A DNA stretch of 64,000 nucleotides, from NCBI GenBank assembly GCA_032358255.1, contig JAULBX010025065.1:1-64000 (forward strand), written 5' to 3'. A program made the translations under genes and the position numbers. This document shows, piece after piece, positions 45,871 to 55,528 of this stretch (positions are counted from its first letter, which is position 1; each line of letters opens with the position of its first letter). This stretch comes from Heterotrichella gracilis. Its lineage: Eukaryota > Sar > Xanthophyceae > Tribonematales > Xanthonemataceae. Under the pieces are notes generated by a model. That model saw nothing but the letters and a program-made list of their open reading frames with translations. It had not been told where the DNA came from and searched no databases.

Positions 45871-47856
45871 ACATGACTGCAACTACCCTCTGATTTGTCC
45901 AGTCGGCGGCCCACGGATGTCTAGGGAATGCTGGAACACAGGGAATGCTGGAACACACTGTAGGCGTACACATGTGTGTTTCACCTGGTTCTAGGACTGT
46001 CACCTTGTAGGGGCCCCTGCTTCCGTCCTTTCATGGCTACCCTAAACCTCATTGAGAAGGTAATGTTCAATATTACCAGCAATTTGCCTGCCAGCACTGG
46101 GGTGATGTACTATTGTAACAGACTTCTTCTCCTATCAAATACACCATCATGGCACAGCTTCCAGCGGAAGCTGTTTGACCTTGTGCAAAGCTCCCCAGAA
46201 TGCTCCGCCCGCGGCCCCAGCCCAGGCCACGGACCAGACCGCCCGCATGCGCATGTCTATCGTGCGTGCGCGGCCTCGTTGCACCGACCGCTCCGCGCCT
46301 CATGCACTTTGATACAAGGTGAGCATTTGGCTGGCATGAATATAGGCGACATGCTATTTCATCGCTATGAAGGGGTCGACGTGTGCTGTTTGTTGTCCAT
46401 CATTCACTTGGAACCGTTGAAAGGTGTACTTGTAGCCTTGTATGCCCCCACAGAGACTTGCCAAGAGTTGATATCTTCATTTGCGGAGAGGACAACTGGG
46501 GCAGGCGGACGAGAAACGTTGTTGCCACTTTCCGTACATGAAGAATTCACGCACGGCAGCCATTGACCTCTGCAGGCACTTCAAGCAACTAGTCCGTACT
46601 GGTGACAGCTGTTGCAGCGCTTTCAGCGATCACAACCATACCGTGTTGTCTGCAGCCACTGTCCCAAGTATATTCTGTCAACAGTGACTAGCTACAGGAC
46701 ACTCGGTCCAAGGTTTGAAGCAAAACTAAGGACCTGCAGCGGCAGATCAGCTACTAGCAGGCGCTTGGATATTAATATTGGTAAGGCCAATACATATCTG
46801 CCAATACTGGCTGCTTGCAGCAGTGAGCGTTCAACTGATTTGCCACCTATGACCATGTAGCCAACAGTTTGCAGCAACTAGCTCCACTGAAATGGTTGAC
46901 CCACATAAATCTGCACCCACCATGCCATGCCAGGCACACACACCAGCAATGATTGGCACTCAGCGGCTGCATTGCTCAACCCATTAGCTGCATGCGCCCG
47001 ACCAGCACCAGCTACATATACATATCCAGACACATGGAATGCGCACTGCTCTTTGGGGCCACATGCGCATGGATTATGCCACCATAGTGATGCGCAAGCC
47101 TGCAACCGTGTTTTATTGAGGTCTGCTCTGAATGCGCCAGCGTGTGCACCCCATCTGCCAGCAAACACCGCTTGTCATCAACGCTGTACAACAAAACCTT
47201 GTGCACCCTGTCTAGGGTTCATTTGTGCATGCGCATGACCTTAGACAGGGTGCACATCGTTTTATTGTCCAGGTTTAACAAGCAATATTTCTGGCTGATG
47301 GGGTGCGCACGCTGGCATTTGGCCACATTTCTAACCCACGGACAGTGATTACGTCACAATGTATGGTCATTGACGCTCATGGGCCCAGCTACATTGTAGT
47401 GGGGACCTGTACACTCTGACGGTGTCTGGCTGTACCTGCAATGTCAAACCCCTGCCTTGCTGTACCTGCAATGTCAAACTCTTTCACCCTGACAGGGGAG
47501 GTAGTACAGGTAGATGAAGCAGCACGCTAGGGTCATTGCGCTGCAGCTCCGCGATGCAGGGGAGCCATCAAGCCTATACATGAATATTCAATATGTTTGT
47601 GGCGGCCACATGTAAGGCATCTAGAGTCATTGCAGATTAGCGGGGCTTGTGGTACCAACCCTATTATTTGAATGCATCGCTACAAGCCATACCAAGTAGG
47701 GTACATAGTATGCCCTCAGCGTGCAACCTTGAATGGTGTTTGTGTGCCATGGCCAGCTTAAAACCGTAATCAAGGTTCTGTGTCACTGCAGGCAACAGAA
47801 CAGAACCAGGTGCACCTATTGAGTACCGCGCATCAGCGCCAATTGAAGCTTGCAAA
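45871..47856. other. No recognised gene
   Basis: ORFs of up to 196 codons occur (for example plus 45976-46566), but they overlap others and lack recognisable motifs. A GC-rich patch at 46200-46315 could be an exon of an unidentified gene. Nothing further can be supported. Confidence 0.3.
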
Positions 47857-48703
47857 ATGGTGGCTCGCAGCGCAGCAAGGCCCAGCGGCCGCGTGCTGGC
47901 TCTCACCGCAACTCCATTGGTTCTGGTTCTGATGGTTTGCGCTTGGTCAGGTATGTCCAAGCAACAATCTCCAAAAGGAGCATTTCAATCCCATCTGCGT
48001 GATACTATTAGTAGGTTATGCCATGCCGCATCCTGCCAGTCTGAGGCACTATGCCTGTGCCACATGGGAAATGCTGAAGTCCTCTATCCAACAAGAGGGT
48101 TGCGGCATAGGGTTTATGGCAAAAAACTGCATAGGCCTGAGCCGCATGGAGAGAGTGGGAGTCCTGGCGCCCTGACAATTTTTTGTTGTTTCCCTTGCAG
48201 CTCCCGCACATGGTCAGGTGTCGCAGCAGCAGGCGCAGACCTTTGTGGCAAGTGTGACCCAGCGCTGCACCGTGTGCAGTACAGAGTGCCTGGCCAGCCT
48301 GCAGGTGAGCGCATACACTGCAACATTCAGCAGAAACGCAGCAATGCTATGCCATGTATAGTATATGTCTGTTGGTATCAAGAAGATGCTATTCATATAT
48401 CGGTAGCCATGTGTTGCCCTATCAGAAAGGCATGCAGGCCGTGGAAAGTTGAATCATCAATCCAGAGGAACTGACATCATGTTGCCATGTCAGAAAGACA
48501 TGCAGGCTGAGAACTTCTCTGTTGTGCAGGATCCAACAGCAAATTGCCAACAGAGCAGCATGCTGTGCCAGTGTGCTGGGGACACCGTGAAAGCCTCGCC
48601 AAACTGTGACTGCGCATGTGCACAGTGCCTCATGGCAGCGCTGTTTGATGCCATAGATGCGCCTTCCTTTGGCATGCCACAGCAGTGCGCGTACCAGTGC
48701 TGA
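47857..48703 (+). CDS. Small secreted cysteine-rich protein
   Basis: Three exons (47857-47950, 48201-48304, 48530-48703) join in phase to 123 aa. The N-terminus is basic, followed by the hydrophobic run VLALTATPLVLVLMVCAW and APAHGQ, a clear signal peptide with cleavage near residue 36. The mature part of about 87 residues has 12 cysteines, three in QRCTVCSTECL and nine in the last exon, including LCQCAGD and NCDCACAQC; it ends QQCAYQC. Such spacing implies several disulfides and an extracellular or cell-wall location. I do not recognise the family. The acceptors TTTCCCTTGCAG and TTGTGCAG are strong. Confidence 0.82.
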
Positions 48704-50033
48704 GGACTATAAGTCTGGACAATTGGTGGCGGCCGGTGAACTTTGCTTCGTCCAGCCTGCAATCCAACGCTGAGACTGCCTCCTCTCACTCCGCCAACCA
48801 GATGCAAGTGCTCATCTGGGTGTGAATTACATCCCAATGCGCCAAATCATTGTTGGGGGCCCATTGCGAGCCAGTAATTGGGAGGTTCCCTAAGTTGAAC
48901 TGTTACACTCAACGCTGCCAGACCTGGCGCATCACATCATGATCATGATAATCAGTCACAGCAGGCTGGGGATCTTGCCACTTGCCATGGTGTCATGATG
49001 CACCTGTTTGCTTGTGTTATGTGCTACTACAGGCACTCAGCAGCAAATTCACCCGCTACCAATTCATCCTGAGCATTGGATGTCAACTGGGCAGACATCT
49101 CCGAGTGGGGCATGACATGTACATTGTATCATGGATTTGTTGCCACGCAATCGCGTTTACCGGTTGGCTGAAGTTGGGTATGTGGCAGTAATTTACACAA
49201 TACAAAAGACATCACGCAGGAGTGTGTAATGCAATCAACTCCGTCTTCTTTCACGACAGGAAAGGGCAATGCAATCAACTCCGCCTGGCAGCTACAGCGG
49301 AATCCGATAGTATGCTATTACCCGATCTGCAGCTAACCAGACTCTGCAGCTAACCAGACTTCGGAAGCTGATTGCATGTTGATTAGCAAATAAATCAATG
49401 TAATGACTACACAAGGAAAAACTCCTTCAAATGGACAGACTACTTCGCCAATGCATACACCCAAAATACTTGCATGGATTGATGTGAAAACCAGCTGACT
49501 GAGGCGGCCCCATGCACAGGTCTGCCCACAGTCCAATAATGATAACATGGTATGGGCTTTTACACAAAAAAGAGGATGCTGCCCATAAGCACCAAGACCC
49601 TAACTGCGTGACCTGTGGCTGGACACTGCTTTGACTATGGAAGCGTTCCACAAGCGACAAAAATGTGTATTTCCAACCCGTATCATGCTGTTCAATGCAA
49701 TGAGTCCAACTCGCACCACCAAGACGCACTAAATGGCCCAATTTGTACGCCATCCCAGCAACAACTCTACAGCTGTGCCGTACTCAACGTTCGTATCAAC
49801 TAAGAGCAACAGACATGGGACACGAAAGGACTCAGCTCGAATGCCTACCCTGCTGACGCACTTGCCCACCTCCTCGACACATGCAAAAACCAGAGATGCA
49901 GACTGCGGTCGGAAAAGGACAACCGCTCTGCGCAAGCCAGGGAGCGTGTTACCAGCCACTCTACCTCCTCCACCACACATGAATAAACCAGAAATTTTTC
50001 TGGTTTATGTATTAGAACCCCTGGTGTTGTCGG
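48704..50033. other. Convergent intergenic region
   Basis: This lies between the Cys-rich gene and the end of the F-box gene. No gene is recognised. Its right end holds a duplicated gene end and a hairpin, listed separately. Confidence 0.4.
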
Positions 50034-50056
50034 TCACTCTATCTCTTCCACCACAC
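49956..50056 (-). repeat. Duplicated 3' end of the F-box gene with 26-nt palindrome
   Basis: The last codons and stop of the F-box/LRR-like gene (50034-50056) have a diverged copy at 49956-49980; both read on the plus strand as CACTCTA-CTC-TCCACCACACA. Between them, 49983-50008 is a perfect inverted repeat with 12-base arms (ATAAACCAGAAA and its complement) and a 2-base loop. In the transcript this would form a hairpin about 26 bases after the stop. Confidence 0.7.
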
Positions 50057-53000
50057 ACCCTCCCCCGTCCCCTCCCTCCCCACCCTCCTCACCCTCCACC
50101 TCCTCCTCCCACCGCCCATAGTCCTCATCGCTCCCATCGTCATCCTCCTCGTCTTCATCGCTATCGTCACCCCCCACAGCACCCATCGCCATCAGCATTT
50201 GCATCAACATGGCAGGGGACATGGCTGCGCCCTCCGGAAACATCCCAGGAGGCATCCCAGGAGGAAAGGCAAAGCCGCCCATCGGCATCCCAGGTGGCCC
50301 TCCCATCCCGGGAAACCCACCACCCATCGGCATTCCAGGAAAGCCTCCCATCCCTGGGAAGTCGCCCATCCCCATCCCCATGCCCCCAAACATCATCTCC
50401 TGGTCGTCATCGTCATCATCGTCTAACTCGTCCCCTGATCCTGCATCTGCTGGATCCAGCATACCAAACCTGCACCGCAAGCTGAGGATCAGCACCAATC
50501 ACGGACTGACTCAGAATGGCACGTACATCAACGACCATGCAATGGTTAATCAAGGCACCATTCACTCTCCCTATAGCATGATCACCGACGATGGTACACG
50601 GACCACGGACCTGCATAATGTACAACCAGCGGTCCAGTCCAGACAAGATGAAGCTATCAGGGACCTTCTTAAACCATAGTATTGCTATTTATTATACATG
50701 CATAACAGCAACAAACCACATTGCGCTGTAAGTAATACCCACCTAAGGTACCTCTATGATACACGCACCCACATGGCTACTGGCACTTGCCCAGCAATTA
50801 GCGCATGCATCATGCACCAACCACCATGAAGACTCCACAACCGAAACAGTGCACTTCTCATGTAAAAAAGGAAACGCTTCACAACCACAACTTTCACAAC
50901 CTCCAATCCCCACCCCCCCACCCACGCACATGGCATCCGTCGGGTCGCTGTTTGGCATGTGCATGCGGCGCAGCCCCACGCGCGGATGCTGCTTCAGGTG
51001 GGCCAGGCTGGCATGGTCGATGTTTGCATTCACCAGGTTCACCCTGCACCCAGGCTCCTCCTCGTCGCCCAGCAGGCGCACGCACTCGAGGTCGTAGCAG
51101 GCCTGCGGAGCACGGTTTAGGGTTTAGGGTATAGGGCAAACACACTCCAGGTTGTAGCAGGCCTGCGGGGCATGGTTTAGGTTTAGGGGTTAGAATATAG
51201 GGCGCACACACTCAAGGTCGTAGCAGGCCTGCGGTGGTGGTGGTGGGGAGAGTATAGATGTAACATGCAATCCCACAAAGCAGCAGGATTGTAAATCAAC
51301 CCCTACACATGTAGCGCCAGGCGTGGCTGTCCAACAGTTCACTGACAACGTTGGAGCGCAGATTTACAGTGACAACAGACGTGATTACAAATCATCATTG
51401 TTTTGTGGTTTGTGCGCCACTGAAGGCACACAAAGGAGCCACTAATTCTACAGCTCCATTACAATTAGAGTGAGGGCACAGTGATCAGGTAGGGGGTCAA
51501 GTTACTCCTTATTGCCCCGTAGGGCAGACGTGGTAACATGTCGTTCGCACTATATCCTCAATTTATTCTTTGCTTTAGACTTCACAAACGTGAGCTGCGT
51601 GCCCTTTGCACGCATTTGTTTGGTCTACACATTTTTGGTTGAGAATCAAGTAGACATGGACAACCATGGACACCAATGCCCCCGTATGGAGTGCACGATG
51701 CCCTCAATGCAGCCCAACCCCTGTACATACTGCAATTGAGTGCGCATTAATTAATACTAATATAAGAAGCTGCACACACGAAACTGTGATTAAAGTGCAA
51801 AACCACCCACCTGCAGGTTGAGGGAGATCAGCTTTGGGGCCCACAGGCGCAGACCACACAGCGTGTCAGACCTGGAGCGAAGAGGAAAGTGCTTGTGAGG
51901 CATGGGTTGCGTGTGGGAGGACAGGAGGGTTTGATGAAGGTCATTGGCTGGGTACTGCAGCACAGCTGTTGGGCGTCGTAAGAGGGCGCTTGTGGGGGAC
52001 AGAGCATGGTGGCTGCCGTACATGCGCCATCAGGTTGAGACCAGGACTGCCCCGGCGCACCTGTACAGGTTGAGCGAGTCGCACTCAGGCAGGTGCATCT
52101 CGTACACGTTGCACAGCCCCCACAGCTTGTAGGAGTCCAGGGACTGCAGCTTGGGGCACGCCTCCAACGAGGTCCCAAAATCGTCGCCATCCTCCACCGT
52201 CACAAATTGGAAGTCCAGGGAGAGCAGCTCCGGCAGCTCTAGCTTGAAGTACTCAACGGTCTGCGGCAGAATAGGACGACAGGGGTCAGGGGTATATTTT
52301 TAATACTAAGTAGGGGTATACCAATATTACTAAATTAGTATAGTCAGTATACCCCTGACAGGGTCGACAAACTAGTCCATCCTGAACCATTACAGCGTGC
52401 ATGAGCAATTTGGAATGCCTAGCATCGCAGGTGGTGGTGTGTCAGTGGGGCTCCCTCATAGAACAGTGCACCATCACTGCTGGAACATGGCCTGTGCTGC
52501 TATCCCACATGGTATATTACTGCAACACACAAATAGTGGAGAATAGGTGTTCAAGTCCAGAGCACTCCTGCCGATGCGGTCAGAGTCCCAAAGCACTGCA
52601 AGTCCCTTGCAAGATACCGTATCCCCCTTTCAATAAGGAGAGGATGGCGGTGGAGGAGCCGTGTGACCCCCCCCCTGACCCACCTTTGCGTTTTTGATGC
52701 TCAGGCGCTGCAGCTTGGGTGTGTTGCTGGTGGTGAAGTGTATTGCATGAATGGGGCAGCAGTCAAGGTCCAGGTCCTCGAGGGAGGGGAAGTGGGTGGG
52801 CTCAAAGTCCAGCGAGGGCTTGTTGTCTGCATACTCAAGGCGGATGCTGAGGCGGGTGAGGTTGGGGAACGTCCTGGCGATGTACTCCAGATCCTCCTGC
52901 GCTTGTGCCTCAGACAGTTACTAAAGGGTTTTCTTGTGCCATGGACAGTGACTAGAGAGGGGGTGTGCCGAAGCAGTATGGTGTGGGGAAGTGTCCGTCG

Positions 53001-53506
53001 GTTTGCACACACAAGAAGTGGTCACCAAACGCGAACTTCAAGCAGGAAACAGGTGAACAGCGACCACACTGTCTTTTTGCGTGCACAGAGGAAGGTGGGT
53101 GTTCGTACTTGTTCAAGGTCTGTGTCAATATCCAACGAGGTCACCAGCTGTGGCAACTCGTCACGGAAGGATTTGCAAACCTCCATACCCCTGAGCACAT
53201 CCGAAGTCGGTAACGATTTGTAGATGCGCAGCCACAGGTCAGCGATGGTGATCTGTGCAACATCGCTCGTTTCTGCGCACAGCGTTCAACCCCAGTCAGT
53301 TGGCCGCAGTCTCAAGGCCAGGGACCCTCTGGTGTTCACCACACAGCCGACATGCTGTCCCTCTTGCAGTGTGGGTGGGACCAACACTTAAAAGAAACTA
53401 GACAGCAAGACAGCACTGACAAAAAGTGCATGCATGCATGCATGCACATAATGTGCCTGCAGCGCCCAAGTTCCGACATGTGCCCACCTCCCGCAAGCGC
53501 TTCCAT
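50034..53506 (-). CDS. F-box-like/leucine-rich-repeat-like protein with Gly/Met-rich acidic tail
   Basis: Seven exons (53506-53488, 53272-53109, 52896-52684, 52260-52061, 51871-51811, 51102-50930, 50469-50034) join in phase to 421 aa. Residues 14-50 (IADLWLRIYKSLPTSDVLRGMEVCKSFRDEL) resemble an F-box, which would dock to Skp1 in an SCF ubiquitin ligase. Residues about 62-270 show irregular leucine-rich repeats: FPNLTRLSIRLEY, FPSLEDLDLDCC, TPKLQRLSIKNAK, LPELLSLDFQ, CPKLQSLDSYKL, APKLISLNLQ. From 278 the tail is low complexity: an Asp run, then Phe-Pro-Gly-Met repeats at about 305-345, then acidic Glu/Asp/Gly to the end. The first coding exon is only 19 bases. The F-box match is moderate; it could be an LRR protein of another kind. 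Confidence 0.8.
51085..51240 (-). repeat. Three copies of an F-box-gene exon start
   Basis: The start of the exon at 51102 (encoding ACYDLEC, with acceptor CTCCGCAG) recurs with start points near 51162 and 51228. On the plus strand each copy reads CACTC.AGGT.GTAGCAGGCC then TGCGG. GGTTTAGGGTTTAGGG and related motifs lie between them at 51114-51138 and 51174-51200. All three copies keep a usable AG. Confidence 0.85.
53426..53446. repeat. TGCATGCA microsatellite
   Basis: This is a palindromic (TGCA)n tract just upstream of exon 2 of the F-box gene, within its first intron. The word TGCATGCA is common across the whole window (for example 704-712, 20019-20033, 38001-38017). Confidence 0.9.
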
Positions 53507-54041
53507 ATTTAAAGGCGTTGTCCTTGCAAACTACTACAGCAGACGGGTGTTACAAGGCGTCAGCGGGAATTACTCCCGGACTGGAAGGCTCCAGGGGTGA
53601 AGCGCAGCAACGCCACATGCAAACCTGTCTTCACCCTTGACCGGCTGCAACTCAGTGTCTATCCACGCGTTGGAGGCAAACCCACCCCACACCGCTTGAT
53701 AGCACTGCGATTTGGGTTGTGCTGTTCGCCCAAGCAACCGTCAAATACATCTGCCCTGTTTTATGTACCCAATTATTCCCCGTGCAAGTGCAAGCGTTTG
53801 TAAAAGTCTTAGTAGTCAGTGAGCGCTCTGTCTACCCAGAACCTGCTATGGTGTAGTATCTATGATGCCATATGGCATAGTCTCTGAGTAGAGGCTGGTG
53901 CAACGCCACCCATGGCACCCACCATAGCAACTTGCCAGCCAGCTGGGTAGACACTGAGTTCGGTGCCCTGGTGCGAGCCAGTGGTAGCTGCCTTGAAAGC
54001 ACTGGCAAAACAATAACTTTGCACGTCCATATGCCAGTTGT

Positions 54042-54365
54042 ATGGCGGAGGGCACAGCTGCAGGAGTGCACGGTCAGCATGTGTTTGCACAAGTGGAGGG
54101 GCAGAAAGCTGTGATCCTGTACCCAGAGGAAGACGGCACCCTGGATTTGAGCGTCAAATTTGGGTTTTTGCCTCATACCATAACAGTGAACGGCTTGTAC
54201 GGCTTGATAACGGACTCGGGGCGCACCAAGTGGACACTGCAGTACCTTCTGAAGCGCCTGGAAGGGCTTGGCTTTGCTAACCTCGGTTCCTACCGTGCGC
54301 CCTTGCAGATCACTGGGAGGAAGCCCCTATCAGGTATTGCGCTTGAGAAGCTGGTCTATAAGTAG
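54042..54365 (+). CDS. Uncharacterised 107-aa protein (single exon)
   Basis: An intronless ORF starts at an ATG with G at +4 and encodes 107 aa. Residues about 15-60 look like beta strands (HVFAQVEGQKAVILYPEEDG, LDLSVKFGFLPHTITVNGLYG) followed by a helix (TKWTLQYLLKRLEGLG). It ends EKLVYK. There is no signal or membrane segment. Codon use and composition look coding. The family is not recognised. An exon upstream cannot be excluded. It is divergent from the F-box gene, with 535 bases between start codons. Confidence 0.6.
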   Translation: MAEGTAAGVHGQHVFAQVEGQKAVILYPEEDGTLDLSVKFGFLPHTITVNGLYGLITDSGRTKWTLQYLLKRLEGLGFANLGSYRAPLQITGRKPLSGIALEKLVYK

Positions 54366-55528
54366 AGACAAGGTGGCGTTGGTTGGCCATTGGCCATAGG
54401 AAACACCTTTTGGGCCTTGTTTATTAGGTTGAATCCCACCTCCAAGCCCACACAACTGTTGTTCAACGACCAGTTTGCTTTGTGCATGGCTCAGCAGGGC
54501 TCAGCGCGACACATGTGTAGAAGTTAGTAGTGACGCTCTTGTGCGGTGTCTCACATAACGTGCAGCTTACATATACAGCTCAAATGGTGCAGCTCACATA
54601 TGATGCAAGCCAACCCGAGGCTTGCACCAACGGCCCTGCTTGTTGCAGTGCCGTTTTGCTACACCCAGGATGGATCCTGGACACTCCTCAGTCATCCCAG
54701 TGGACCTCCTTGGTGTGCAGGCACAATGGCCCAGCGCTCCACCAAGGCCCCCCTCCCCCGCAGGCTGTGTCTTCCAGCGCTGCCAGAGAGGATGCCCAGG
54801 TGCATGGCTCGAGGGGTGGCCACAACTCTTGGACTGGCTGGTGGTTTGGGCGATCTCGGCGGTCTAATTATACAGAGTTAAGTGACGGATGAGGCAAGGG
54901 CTGCGATGTTGTTCCACGTGTTGAGAGCGGTTGAAGGAACATGCCAGGCAAAAGGAAAAGCGCTCTGTGTTTTTGTACTCAATAAACTTCTGTTTGACAG
55001 TTCATACTGAATTTTGGCAGCTTTGGACCCATTTTTAGTGTGCGATGCAATGGGCATGCCTTGTATACTACCACTGTCGGTCCAGGATGCGATTTGGCAA
55101 TAGCTGGCTGTTGGCAGGGTATCAGCCTTATGCACTGGACAGTCATTAGTGCTGTTATCAGACAAAGCGGCCTGTATCGAGGCTATAATACCATAGTAGA
55201 GGCAATAATTGAAAAGGAATTTACAGTGATGTGATTTACAGTCGGGTGAGCAGTGCCTACGCCAGCCGCAACCAACAACAGAGTACCCAGAGCTCATTAT
55301 GCAAACAAGTACAATGTACATGTCATGCACAACAAAAAACATATCAAATAACCCTGCAGCTACTCAGGGGAAGTAAATTATGTGCTGCTTGCTGCAAAAC
55401 AAAACTGTTACATGTCCATTCATCGGGTTCCATCAGCAAACAACAGTAAGTGCACAGCTCCAGGTCAGCATGCCTGATGCCCCCCTCGAGGGCGGTAAAC
55501 CCAGCCCCTGGCAGCCCTGGCAGCCCTG
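54366..55528. other. Intergenic region
   Basis: Overlapping ORFs of 50-120 codons occur at 54530-54892 in three plus-strand frames, including one that starts MAQRSTKAPLPRRL and ends in a short hydrophobic Gly-rich stretch (51 aa). None is supported by a family match. The region holds the 3' ends of the two convergent flanking genes. Confidence 0.35.

Noticed and set aside
49733-50485. 250-codon plus-strand Pro/Ser/His-rich ORF
   Set aside because: It is antisense to the Gly/Met-rich acidic exon; its composition is what that repeat gives on the other strand.
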